Shown here one piece after another: positions 52,759 to 61,876 of a stretch of 64,000 nt of DNA (its first letter is position 1; each line of letters begins with the position of its first letter). The DNA lies in contig NZ_KN293983.1 in the NCBI RefSeq assembly GCF_000768555.3, positions 28,532-92,531 of the forward strand, given 5' to 3'. This DNA is from Roseovarius mucosus DSM 17069 (GTDB lineage: Bacteria > Pseudomonadota > Alphaproteobacteria > Rhodobacterales > Rhodobacteraceae). The notes below the pieces were generated by a model that saw only the letters and a list, made by a program, of their open reading frames with translations, did no database searches and had not been told where the DNA came from. A program made the translations under genes and the position numbers.

Positions 52759-53439
52759 TTAGACCGTGGCAAAATCCGAAATGGCCTGTGTAAGGCAATC
52801 GAGGCTGTCGGTATGCGGGGCCGTTGTAGGCAGGGCATCCGTCATCAAGGACAGTTCCGTGCAGGCCACCAGCAAATGATCTGCGCCATGGGCCAAGAGC
52901 GCCTCTGCCTCTTGGGCAAGCTGCGGCTTGAGATTTACCAGCGCCTCGCCCGCCTTGACCGCGCGGATGACGGCGAGAATTCCGCTGTCATCGGGCAGGA
53001 ATACGGGCGTCAGCCCATGCGCCGCAAAGGGCGCGGCAAAGACACCCGCCAGCCGCGTGGCAGGCGAGGCCAGCATCCCGATCCGCTGAGCGCCTTGGGC
53101 GGCAAGCGCCTGGGCCGTCAGGTCGAGCATGTTGAGAAAGGGCAGGGGCGTGGCATTGGCCACGGCAGGGGCGTAGTGATGCGCGGTGTTGCAGGGCATG
53201 GCCAGCGCCTGTGCGCCCGCCGCCTGCAGGTCACGCGCCATTCGGGCCAGAACCGGACCGGGGTCCTCGCCCGTACCCTCGATCAGCGCCTTGATCCGGC
53301 TGGGCACCTGCGGGTTCTGATGCACGATCAGCGGGATGTGGTCGCTGTCATCGCGTGCGGGCACGGCGGCCAGCACCTTTTGCATCAAGAGCACGGTCGC
53401 TTCGGGGCCCATGCCCCCCAGAATGCCCACGGTTTTCAT
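52759..53439 (-). CDS. Aspartate/glutamate racemase family protein
   Basis: The 226-residue protein begins KTVGILGGMGPEATVLLM and has the two catalytic cysteines in LAMPCNTAHHYAPA and LLVACTELSLM. It could racemise aspartate, glutamate or another acid. It sits between a HisD-like gene and alaX, on the minus strand and 9 bases after the HisD-like stop codon. That spacing suggests co-transcription. Confidence 0.92.
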   Translation of the reverse strand: MKTVGILGGMGPEATVLLMQKVLAAVPARDDSDHIPLIVHQNPQVPSRIKALIEGTGEDPGPVLARMARDLQAAGAQALAMPCNTAHHYAPAVANATPLPFLNMLDLTAQALAAQGAQRIGMLASPATRLAGVFAAPFAAHGLTPVFLPDDSGILAVIRAVKAGEALVNLKPQLAQEAEALLAHGADHLLVACTELSLMTDALPTTAPHTDSLDCLTQAISDFATV

Positions 53440-53448
53440 CTAGCGGTG

Positions 53449-54744
53449 TTATCCTGTCGAAATGGCCGCCTGAGCGATAGGCCCAAGGCGAATGTCTGCG
53501 CTGCGGGCATGCCCTTCCATCCGTTCGGCCCGGCTGAGGCTGGCGGTGACGCGCGCGAGATCGGGCAGCGCGCGGTCGTCCACCTCTTGCCAGGTGACGG
53601 TTTTCAGGAACTTGTGCACCGATAGACCCCCGGTATAGCGCGCGGCCCCAGAGGTGGGCAAGACGTGGTTGGGGCCTGCCGCCTTGTCGCCAAAGGCCAC
53701 GGTGGTGTTCTCGCCCAGGAAAAGCGAGCCATAGGCGCGCAGGCGTGTGCGCCACCACGGCAGATCGCGTGCCTGCACATGCAGATGCTCTGGCGCCTTG
53801 GTATCGGCATACTGCGCCATCTCTTCCGCGCTGTCGCAGAGCACCACCTCGGCCAGATCGCGCCACGCGGCGGTAGCAGCGGAGCGGTTCGGCTCTGGCA
53901 GGCTGGCGATGAGGGCAGGGACACGGGCCATTACGGCCTCGGCCAGCGGGCGATGGGTGGTGGCGAGCCATACCGGGGAATTCGCGCCATGCTCCGCCTG
54001 TCCGACCAGATCTGCGGCGACGGTTTCGGCATCCGCCGTGTCATCGGCGAGAATGAGGCTGTCGGTGGGACCTGCGAACATATCAATGCCGATGGGGCCA
54101 AAAAGCTGGCGCTTGGCTTCGGCGACATAGGCATTGCCGGGACCGACCAGAATATCGGCGGGCGGCGCGCCAAAGAGACCAAAGGCCATGGACGCCACCC
54201 CCTGCACCCCGCCGATGGTCAGAATGCGCGTGGCCCCGGCCAGATCCATCGCATAGAGCATGGCATCGGGAATACCCTGATCGCCGCAGGGGGGCGAAAC
54301 CGCGGTAATGTCCGCGACGCCCGCCTCGCGCGCCGTGGCGATGGTCATCAGCGCGGATGCGATATGGCTATAGCGCCCGCCGGGCACGTAACAGCCCGCA
54401 GCCCCAAGCGGAATCTGACGTTGGCCCGCCCGCAGGCCGGGGCGCAATTCGATCTCCATATCCTGCGCCGTGGCGCGCTGTGCGGCGGCAAACCGCGAGA
54501 TATTGTCATGTGCCCATTGGATATCCGCCTTGAGCGTTTGCGGCACGCGGGACACGGCGGCGTCAATCTCGGCGCGGGTCACGGTGATGCCGCCCTGCCA
54601 GCCATCGAGTTGCCGCGCATATTCCAGCGCCACCTGTGCGCCCCCCGTGCGCAGCCGCGCGAGCATGATCTGAACTGTATCGGCCACGTCATGCGCGGTC
54701 TGAGGTGGCTCTCCGGGGGCGGTCTTGAGCGGGGTGATGGGCAT
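53449..54744 (-). CDS. Histidinol dehydrogenase-family protein (HisD paralogue, possibly HpsN-like)
   Basis: The 431-residue protein has HisD elements: LGAAGCYVPGGRYSHIASALMT, GPGNAYVAEAKRQLFG, FAGPTDSLILADDTAD, GQAEHGANSPVWLAT (Gln and His zinc ligands) and SVHKFLKTVTWQEV. The AGPTD segment replaces AGPSE of biosynthetic HisD, a difference shared with paralogues such as sulfopropanediol dehydrogenase HpsN. The gene is not in a his operon but pairs with a racemase-family gene. The substrate is unknown. The AAAGGAG site supports ATG 54744. Confidence 0.87.
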   Translation of the reverse strand: MPITPLKTAPGEPPQTAHDVADTVQIMLARLRTGGAQVALEYARQLDGWQGGITVTRAEIDAAVSRVPQTLKADIQWAHDNISRFAAAQRATAQDMEIELRPGLRAGQRQIPLGAAGCYVPGGRYSHIASALMTIATAREAGVADITAVSPPCGDQGIPDAMLYAMDLAGATRILTIGGVQGVASMAFGLFGAPPADILVGPGNAYVAEAKRQLFGPIGIDMFAGPTDSLILADDTADAETVAADLVGQAEHGANSPVWLATTHRPLAEAVMARVPALIASLPEPNRSAATAAWRDLAEVVLCDSAEEMAQYADTKAPEHLHVQARDLPWWRTRLRAYGSLFLGENTTVAFGDKAAGPNHVLPTSGAARYTGGLSVHKFLKTVTWQEVDDRALPDLARVTASLSRAERMEGHARSADIRLGPIAQAAISTG

Positions 54745-54873
54745 GGCGCGAACTCCTTTGACCCAAGGAATGGGGGGCGTTGCGGTCAACGGCAAGGGAT
54801 TTGCCGGGAGTGGGTCCGGGTTTTTCCAGCGGCTGAAAAGCTGTTTCGGGATTTCTGAAAAGGCCTGCGCGCA

Positions 54874-55998
54874 CTAGCCTCGTCTGCGCTTGGGCGCGTC
54901 GAGATCCTGATCGGTCTCGGGCAGCCCCTCGCGCGACAAGAGGACAGCGATGGCGCGAAACCCCGGCACATGGCTACAGACGATCATCAGCGCCACCATG
55001 ATCGGCACCGCCAGAAACATCCCCGGGATTCCCCAGACCGCCGCCCAGAATGCGAGGCTGATGATGATGCCAAATGAGGACACCCGCAGCGCACGGCCCA
55101 TCAGCATCGGATCGATGATATTGCCGTTCACGAACTGGATGACCCCCACGATCAGAAAGATGACCAGGGCCATCGTGCCATCGGCCAGTTGCACATAGGC
55201 CACCAGCGCCACCAGGACCGTCGCCACGATCGAGCCGATCGACGGGATGTAATTGAGCACGAAGGTCAGAATCCCCAGGGCACCGGCCAAATCGAGGGCA
55301 AAGAACCGCGCCACGCCGTAAACCATAAGACCGGTCACGACGCTGACCAGCGTCTTGACCAGCAGATAATAGTTCACCCGGTGGATGATCGAACTGACGA
55401 TCCGGCCCACGCGCTCGGCCTGCTTTACATCGCCAAACAGGCTTTCGAGTTTGGTCGTGAACCAGATCCGCTCGGCAAAGAGAAAACCCACGAAGAGAAT
55501 GACCAGGACCGTGCCCTGCATGATGCCCCCCGCCTGACCTGCGAGGGTCCGCAGATAGCCTGCGACATCAAGGGTCGAGACCGCGTTGAACACGGCCTTT
55601 TCCGCGTCCGGGCCCAGCCAGGCCACCATCGCAGAGATCGCCTGCGGGGCGCGGTCGGTATAGGCCAAGGTCGTCGAGAGCACGGTGTTGATCTGCGACA
55701 GGATCATCGCCGAGAGGCTGAGCAACGCGGCCGAGATCAGCAAGAGCGCCACGATGCTTGCCAGCCAGTTGGGCACGCGCACCGGCCCGAGGTGCACCCG
55801 TGCGATGGATGAGATCGCATCCGAGGTAAGGCTGAACAAAATGATCGCCGTGGCCAGCGAGATCAGCAGGAACCGCGCCTGCACCAGCAAAAAGAGCACC
55901 ACCGCAAAGGCGATGATGATTTGCGCCACGGTGCGGATGCGCTGTAGTTCCGGCGTGCTCTGGCTGCTGGGGCGCGTTTCTTGGTCTGCTGGTGTCAC
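54874..55998 (-). CDS. AI-2E family transporter
   Basis: The 374-residue protein has about eight membrane helices and the family patterns YYLLVKTLVSVVTGLMVYGV, LTFVLNYIPSIGSIVATVLV and VNGNIIDPMLMGRALRVS. Despite the name, members export varied substrates or act as Na+(Li+)/H+ antiporters. The basic tail is KRRRG. Confidence 0.9.
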   Translation of the reverse strand: MTPADQETRPSSQSTPELQRIRTVAQIIIAFAVVLFLLVQARFLLISLATAIILFSLTSDAISSIARVHLGPVRVPNWLASIVALLLISAALLSLSAMILSQINTVLSTTLAYTDRAPQAISAMVAWLGPDAEKAVFNAVSTLDVAGYLRTLAGQAGGIMQGTVLVILFVGFLFAERIWFTTKLESLFGDVKQAERVGRIVSSIIHRVNYYLLVKTLVSVVTGLMVYGVARFFALDLAGALGILTFVLNYIPSIGSIVATVLVALVAYVQLADGTMALVIFLIVGVIQFVNGNIIDPMLMGRALRVSSFGIIISLAFWAAVWGIPGMFLAVPIMVALMIVCSHVPGFRAIAVLLSREGLPETDQDLDAPKRRRG

Positions 55999-56127
55999 CG
56001 TCTGGCCTGTCTCTGATTTGGCTGGAACTCAGTATCGGGAAATTCGCGGCGGGTGACAATCGCAGAACGTCGCCTTTCGTCTATAAAATCAGGCGTTTCC
56101 AGCACCTGCCCTAATCTCGGGCTGGGG

Positions 56128-57738
56128 TCAGCCCTCCGCGAGGATGAGATCGGCGGCGCGCCAAGCCAGCATCATTGTGGGCGCATTGGTATTACCCGAG
56201 GTGACATTGGGAAAGACCGAAGCATCGACCACCCGCAACCCGGTGATCCCATGCACCCGAAGGTTTGGATCGACAACGGAGTGTGCCGGATCGTTGCCCA
56301 TCCGGCAGGTTCCCACCGGATGAAACACCGTGCCGCAGCGCTTGCGGAAGTCGTCGAGAATGGCGTCATCGTCCATCTCGCGCAGGTCCTGATACATGGC
56401 GCTCTCGACAAGGGCGGTCAGCGCCGCCGTGGACATGATCCGCTGACAGAGCCGCCCCCCGGCGACCACCTGCGCGCGGTCCTCTTCGGTTGCGAGCGAG
56501 TTGGGGCAGATGCGCGGTGGGGCGTCTGGATTGGCGCTGCTGATGTCGATGCGTCCGCGGCTGGTGGGGCGTGAGGGCTGGAACGAGATGATAAAGCCCG
56601 GAAATGGATCGGGCCGCACCACCGAGCGTGTGCCCGCGGGCGTGGTCGTATAGGTGACGGGATTGAAATAGAGCTGTTGGTCGGGATGGTTCTGGCCGGG
56701 TTTCGAGCGGAAATAGCCGCCGCACTGGTTGACCGAGAGCGACAGCGGCCCACGCCGTGTCAGTGCAAAGCGCAGCGCCGCGCGCACCTTGCCCAGGAAG
56801 GGGGCGAGATCGTTGTTGAGCGTGGGCTCGGTGGCGCGAAAGTAATAGTTGATCCCCAAGTGATCCTGAAGATTGCCACCCACATGCACGCAATCGCGCA
56901 GCGGCGTGATGCCATGCTGGCGCAAGAGATCTGCCGGACCGATGCCCGAGAGCTGCAACAGACGCGGCGAGGTGACGGCCCCGGCACTCAGGATGATCTC
57001 ACGCCCCGCGCGCGCCACTTGCCGTTTGCCGCCCCGTCGGTAGTGCACGGCCACCGCGCGCGTGCCGTCAAATTCGATGCGGTCGACATGTGCCCCAGTC
57101 ACCAGCGTCACATTGCTGCGTTTCAGCGCGGGTTTGAGACAGGCGCGCGCCGAAGAATTGCGCAATCCGCCCGCAGTGTTGATCCGGTAGATGGTTCCGC
57201 CTTCGCCGTTGGGGTCGTTGAGATCCTCGGTGCGCGGCAGGCCCAGTTCATCGAGCGCGGCAAAGTAATGCCGGTTGACCGGATGGATCTGGTCCGAGAC
57301 ATCCTGCACCGTGATCGGGCCTGTCCCGCGCCGCGTGCCATCCGGCGCCACCTGTGTTTCGAGCGCATCATACGTGGCACGCACGGTTTCCCAGCCCCAG
57401 CCGGTTGCACCCGCCGCCTCCCAATCGTCGAAATCATGGGGCAGGCCGCGCGCATAGACCATGGCGTTGATCGCCCCCGATCCTCCCACCGTCTTGCCGC
57501 GTGGCCAGTAGCCGCGCCGCCCGTCGAGCGCGTCTTCGGGCTGGGCTTCGTATTTCCAGTTCAGCCGCTCATTAAAAAAGGTTTTGCCATAACCCAAGGG
57601 TAGCGCAATCCACGGGCTGCGCCCACGCCCCCCAGCCTCGAGAATCAAGACCCGGTGCCGCCCATTCGCGCTCAGCCGTTCGGCCAGAACCGAGCCGGCA
57701 GAGCCTGCGCCGACGATGATATAGTCGTGATCTGTCAC
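56128..57738 (-). CDS. GMC-family oxidoreductase (choline dehydrogenase-like)
   Basis: The 536-residue flavoprotein begins with GTG 57738 (VTDHDYIIVGAGSAGSVLAERLS), the FAD Rossmann signature. Further motifs are GKTVGGSGAINAMVYARG, ILSAGAVTSPRLLQLSGIG and the C-terminal catalytic region HPVGTCRMG with VVDASVFPNVTSGNTNAPTMMLAWRAADLIL. Choline or another alcohol is the expected substrate. The same reading frame is open upstream through the tRNA-Ser and into the recombinase, so no stop separates them. A start at GTG 57738 is the natural one. Confidence 0.92.
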   Translation of the reverse strand: MTDHDYIIVGAGSAGSVLAERLSANGRHRVLILEAGGRGRSPWIALPLGYGKTFFNERLNWKYEAQPEDALDGRRGYWPRGKTVGGSGAINAMVYARGLPHDFDDWEAAGATGWGWETVRATYDALETQVAPDGTRRGTGPITVQDVSDQIHPVNRHYFAALDELGLPRTEDLNDPNGEGGTIYRINTAGGLRNSSARACLKPALKRSNVTLVTGAHVDRIEFDGTRAVAVHYRRGGKRQVARAGREIILSAGAVTSPRLLQLSGIGPADLLRQHGITPLRDCVHVGGNLQDHLGINYYFRATEPTLNNDLAPFLGKVRAALRFALTRRGPLSLSVNQCGGYFRSKPGQNHPDQQLYFNPVTYTTTPAGTRSVVRPDPFPGFIISFQPSRPTSRGRIDISSANPDAPPRICPNSLATEEDRAQVVAGGRLCQRIMSTAALTALVESAMYQDLREMDDDAILDDFRKRCGTVFHPVGTCRMGNDPAHSVVDPNLRVHGITGLRVVDASVFPNVTSGNTNAPTMMLAWRAADLILAEG

Positions 57739-57939
57739 GGTCTGCCTGCCTCTGCTCTTTGCTCGCGTGCCAGCGTTACAAATCCGGTTTCGTGCCGGAT
57801 TGCCGGAAAACGGCAGGGCTGACAGTTTTCCGACAGAACCTTGCGGCGCGCGCGCGTCAAGCGCTTTGTTCTTTTCACTTGCTAATCTGCATTCTTCCCC
57901 TTGCAAAGCCCGGCCCCCTGCGGCTAGAACCCGTCCGAT

Positions 57940-58029
57940 GGAGCGGTGGCCGAGTGGTCGAAGGCGCACGCCTGGAAAGTGTGTAGGCGGGGAACCGTCT
58001 CGAGGGTTCGAATCCCTCCCGCTCCGCCA
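57940..58029 (+). tRNA. tRNA-Ser (GGA)
   Basis: A 90-base tRNA: acceptor GGAGCGG pairs with CCGCTCC, the anticodon loop CTGGAAA has anticodon GGA, a long variable arm follows, the T-loop is TTCGAAT, and the CCA is encoded (58027-58029). The 3' end is the boundary of an integrated element. Confidence 0.97.
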
Positions 58030-59649
58030 CTTAGGTCCGCCTCTGGGCACGCCAATCGCCGCCGATTGCCGCACTAGGCCGCCCGCGAGGGTTCTCAGCA
58101 GTTCCGTTTTCGATCCCATGATGCGAATTGCGTCGTCTGCGACCTCGACGCGCTGCGCCAGGGCGCGCAGGTGATCCCGCCGATAGCCGCCCTCACGGTC
58201 CCGGATACGGTCGCGGGCGATCTGCGAGAATTGCCGGATCATCGCCGGGCTGACGGCGCTGTGGCCGGGGCTGTCGAGTAGCGCCTGAGCGCGGTCGGCG
58301 TCGGCCCGCGCCTGATCGCGGATGACCTTGAGGCCGGCGATGCGTTCGGTCAGCGCCGGGTCGTCCAGATCGGCAACCCCCGCCTCGATGGCGTCATAGA
58401 GCCGCTTGAGGCGCAATTCCGATTCGGCGGCCCGCCGCTGCAATTCGGCGATATGCTGGCGGCGGCGTTCGGCCTGATCCGAGCGGCGGCCGAGGACGCT
58501 GCCAAGCAGTTTCTCCAGCCGGTCGGGATCGAGCAGGCGTTCCTCGATATGACCGGCAACCATGGTGTCGAGCTTGTCCATGGGGATCGCCCGCCCCTTG
58601 CAGCCGGTCTCGCCCTGACGCGCCCGGATCGAGCAGGCATAGTAGCGATAGCGGCCGCTCTTGCCGGTGCGGATGGTCATCGCGCCCCCGCAATTGCCGC
58701 AATAGCAAATGCCGGTCAGCAGGGTCGGCCCGATGACGACGCGCGCCGGTAACTCGGTTTTCGGATTGCGGGCCTGCAAGAGCTTCTGAACCGCCTCGAA
58801 CGTCTCCCGCTCGATGATCGGCGGGACCGGCACGATGACGATTTCATCGGCGTCCTTGTCCGTCTTGTTCTTCCGGTTCTTTCCCCATTGATGCTCGCCC
58901 ATGTAGGTGCGCCGGGTCAGGATGCGGTGAACCTGGCCGACGCCCCAACGGCCTCCGTCACGGGTGAAGATGCCCTTGCCGTTCAGATGCTTGACGATGG
59001 CCTTGACGCCCATCTGACCGGAATCGCCGTCGCCTTCGAGCGCCAAGCGATAGATCAGGCGGATGGTATCGGCGTGCAGCGGGTCGATTTCCAGCTTCTT
59101 CTTGACCTTTGCGCCGCGCTGCTCGGCCGCGACGACGCGATAGCCAATCGGCGGCAACGAGCCGTTCCAGAAGCCCTGCCGGGCGTTTTCCTTCAAGGCG
59201 CGCAGGACGTGCTTTGCGTTTTCCTTCGACTGGTATTCGTCGAACAGCGCCATGATCTGCCGCATCATGACGTGCATGGGATCGTCGCCCATTTCCTGCG
59301 TGATCGAGACGAGGCGCACGCCGTTCTTGGCGAGCTTGCGAACATAAAACTCAAGCTCGAAGTGGTCGCGGAAGAAGCGCGAGAAGCTGTGAACCACGAC
59401 AATATCGAATGGCGCGGGCTTGGACGTTCCCGCCTCGATCATGCGCTGAAACTCCGGGCGCCGGTCATTGGTGGCGGATGCGCCAGCCTCAACGAACACG
59501 TCGGCGAGCTGGTAGCCCCTCGCTTCGCACCATGCTTCGCCCTGCTTGCGCTGGTCAGGAATCGACACATCATGTTCGGCCTGCCGGGAGGTCGAGACGC
59601 GCAGGTAGAGGGCGGCCCGCAGGGCGACATTGGGATTGTGGATGTTCAT
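58030..59649 (-). CDS. Large serine recombinase (site-specific integrase)
   Basis: The resolvase domain has the nucleophile S19 in [11 protein letters not shown] and a conserved ARG-rich region ([14 protein letters not shown]). A recombinase domain follows ([44 protein letters not shown]). The zinc ribbon has CYCGNCGG (C315/C317/C320) and later cysteines C339 and C350. A coiled-coil follows (about 385-450). The frame has 540 codons to the tRNA edge and no stop there. It continues antisense across the tRNA ([13 protein letters not shown]) and into the GMC gene, for 1173 codons in total to 56128. The true C-terminus is uncertain. ATG 59649 overlaps the upstream gene. Confidence 0.9.
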
Positions 59650-60032
59650 TTGCGGGCTCCTTTCCTGCGAGGCTCGACCAGCGGCAAGACCAGCTCCACC
59701 CGGTCATGAACGAGCTTTGGGACCAGTCTCAGACCGCGGCCTTTTTCCATGCGCACAAGGCCGTATCCGACCATGGCCTTGAGGGTTCTGGACAGGTTGG
59801 ACTTGGCGCGGCCGGTCATCTGCGCCAGATCTTCCAATGAGGCCGGCTGTTGTTCGTGGATGATGCGCAGCATCTCGCAATTGCTCGCTGACATGAATTT
59901 GGCGAAGGATGTCGTGGAGACGAACCAGACGGTTGGCTCGCCGGGCTTAGCCTTTTCCTCGCCACGCGCGATCCGCATGGTGCGGGCCTTCATTTCCTCG
60001 GGATCGCCGATCCCGACTCTCAGTGTGGACAT
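59646..60032 (-). CDS. Winged-helix DNA-binding protein upstream of the recombinase
   Basis: The 128-residue protein has a helix-turn-helix at about residues 65-95 (LEDLAQMTGRAKSNLSRTLKAMVGYGLVRM), typical of MarR-like or related winged-helix regulators. The N-terminus reads RVGIGDPEEMKARTMRIA. Its stop overlaps the recombinase ATG (ATGA), so the two are co-translated. It is a candidate excision or integration regulator. The role is inferred from position. Confidence 0.82.
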   Translation of the reverse strand: MSTLRVGIGDPEEMKARTMRIARGEEKAKPGEPTVWFVSTTSFAKFMSASNCEMLRIIHEQQPASLEDLAQMTGRAKSNLSRTLKAMVGYGLVRMEKGRGLRLVPKLVHDRVELVLPLVEPRRKGARK

Positions 60033-60051
60033 CGCAAGACTCGATCATCGT

Positions 60052-60366
60052 TCAGGGCTTTTCATTATCATAATACGATAACGATTTCAACTCATCGGGC
60101 AGATCGACCGAGCCGAACAGCTCATCGAACACATCTGCGAACCAGCGCTCGAACACCTGAATCTCGGCCTCGGTGATCGGCACGTCTTCGGGCCAGTCGT
60201 CAATGACCGGCAGTCGCTCGATATCGAAGAGATGGGGCGGGCGTCCGCGCGGCGGGCTGACGCGCGGCATCGGATCGTCGCTATAGTCGTAGAGATCGTC
60301 GGGGAGCGTATTGGAGGCCGGCTGCCGTGGGCGGCCCCTGCTGCTGTGAGGGCGTTTCGTGGACAT
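60052..60366 (-). CDS. Unknown 104-residue element protein
   Basis: The N-terminus is basic and disordered (STKRPHSSRGRPRQPASN). An acidic middle and C-terminus follow (IDDWPEDVPITEAEIQVFERWFADVFDELFG). GGAGG is seen just before ATG 60366. It ends 20 bases before the winged-helix gene, so the pair may be an operon. I do not recognise a family. An antitoxin-like or regulatory partner would be compatible, but nothing proves it. Confidence 0.7.
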   Translation of the reverse strand: MSTKRPHSSRGRPRQPASNTLPDDLYDYSDDPMPRVSPPRGRPPHLFDIERLPVIDDWPEDVPITEAEIQVFERWFADVFDELFGSVDLPDELKSLSYYDNEKP

Positions 60367-60512
60367 GGAATCCTCCGTGGTTCGCGGGATTTTCCGGGGG
60401 CTGTAGGCCCCGGATCAGGCGAAGCATGGAGGGGGATCGGCGGCCTGTAGCGTGCCGCATTTGCAGTCATACGCTGGCGGCACCCCTCGCTTGCGGAGAT
60501 GCCGCCAGTGAG

Positions 60513-60734
60513 TTAGCCGGCCGAGCGCCGCGCCTTCGCAAATCCCCGATCCGTGGCGATGAACCGCTCCAGCATCGGCACGATCAGCCTGACGGGATCG
60601 GCGGCCGGTTGGGCGGTCTCGCGGGCCAGCACTTCGGCATAGACGACCAGATCGCGGTGAAGCGGCGCGGGCAGCTCCACCGTCACTTTCACCGGTTTGT
60701 CGTCGGCCAGCGGGCCGAGTTTCAGCTTGGTCAT
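60513..60734 (-). CDS. DUF2274 domain-containing protein
   Basis: The 73-residue protein (TKLKLGPLADDKPVKVTVELPAPLHRDLVVYAEV) resembles DUF2274, a small protein usually located just after trbI in conjugative elements. It starts with AGGAGG upstream, three bases after the trbI stop. It may be a ribbon-helix-helix-like partner of the transfer genes. Confidence 0.85.
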   Translation of the reverse strand: MTKLKLGPLADDKPVKVTVELPAPLHRDLVVYAEVLARETAQPAADPVRLIVPMLERFIATDRGFAKARRSAG

Positions 60735-60736
60735 GG

Positions 60737-61876
60737 TCAACCTCCTGCCGGCTCGATCACCAAATCGCGGGTCACAATTATCCTGACCGGAAAGCCTGGC
60801 CGGATGGTCAGCGTCGGTGCGACCTGCAACTGGCGTTGCACAATCTGCTGGCCGGCCTGATTGACGGTATCCTGCGCCCCGTCACGGATAGCGCGGATCA
60901 GCCGGTCCTCGTCGCTGGTCGCCAGCTCCGAACCGACTGCAAGCAGGGTGGACAGACCGGCGGCCTTCATCAGATCCCACCAATGATAATCGACGCCATC
61001 CTCAAGCCCGGCATAGCCGCTGGCGTCCGCGCCCGGCAGGCGCTCCAGAACGATGGAGCGGCCACCCGGCAGGATCAGGCGGTTCCAGACAAGCAACACG
61101 CGGCGCTGGCCAAAGGTCACGCCATCGTCGTATTGGCCGATGATACGCGTGCCCTGCGGGATCAGGAGCAGCGATCCGGTGGGGCTGTCATAGACGTTCT
61201 CGGTGACTTGCGCTGTGATCTGGCCCGGAAGGTCGGAACGGATGCCGGTAATGAGCGCGGCCGGGATCACGGCGCCGGCCTGAAGGATGTAGGGTGATGG
61301 CGGCGGCGTGACGCGATCCGGCGCGACGGTCTGGCGATCCACCGGGCCGTTGAGGAAGGCGGCATGCCGATTCTGCCCGGCTGCGTCCGGTTGCTGTCCG
61401 CCAAGCCCGGCCAGGCCGGGCATGGCCGTTCCCGCTGTCCCGCCAGAACGCGACCCGGACTGGAAGAACACGTTGCTGAGCCGCGCGGCCTCTTCCTCGG
61501 CGCGGCGGCGTTCCTCTTCGGGATCGACGGCGGGCGTGGTGATGGCGGGCGTTGCGACCGGCTGGCCCCGGTTCTGCGCTTCGAGGATCGGACGGCCAAG
61601 GTCGCCGGGCAATGCAGGCCCCAGGACGGGGCCGCTATAGTCGCGCGGCAGGCCGGCCAGACCGTCCGCCGTGGGGCGGTTCTCGGTCGAGTAAAGTTCT
61701 TCGCCGCCCGGCCCTGCATCGCGGGTCTGGAGCGCGTAGATCAGCGCCCCACCGATGCTGAGAAGCGCGACGGCTCCGACGCCTGCCAGCATCTTGCGGG
61801 ACAGGCGGGTGACGCGGGGCGGCTCGGCGCGCAGCCGCATGGGCGCTGTGGTGTCGGTGATCGGGTTGTCTGTCAT
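60737..61876 (-). CDS. trbI: TrbI (VirB10-type) conjugal transfer protein
   Basis: The 379-residue protein has a single N-terminal membrane helix (MLAGVGAVALLSIGGALIYAL), a proline-rich periplasmic stretch, and the VirB10 domain (ILQAGAVIPAALITGIRSDLPGQITAQVTENVYDS, LLIPQGTRIIGQYDDG). VirB10 proteins link the inner-membrane motor to the outer-membrane pore. The ATG at 61876 overlaps the trbG stop. Confidence 0.93.
   Translation of the reverse strand: MTDNPITDTTAPMRLRAEPPRVTRLSRKMLAGVGAVALLSIGGALIYALQTRDAGPGGEELYSTENRPTADGLAGLPRDYSGPVLGPALPGDLGRPILEAQNRGQPVATPAITTPAVDPEEERRRAEEEAARLSNVFFQSGSRSGGTAGTAMPGLAGLGGQQPDAAGQNRHAAFLNGPVDRQTVAPDRVTPPPSPYILQAGAVIPAALITGIRSDLPGQITAQVTENVYDSPTGSLLLIPQGTRIIGQYDDGVTFGQRRVLLVWNRLILPGGRSIVLERLPGADASGYAGLEDGVDYHWWDLMKAAGLSTLLAVGSELATSDEDRLIRAIRDGAQDTVNQAGQQIVQRQLQVAPTLTIRPGFPVRIIVTRDLVIEPAGG

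Noticed and set aside
53449..54744. Biosynthetic histidinol dehydrogenase in a his operon
   Set aside because: No his genes nearby and AGPTD replaces AGPSE, so it is treated as a paralogue.
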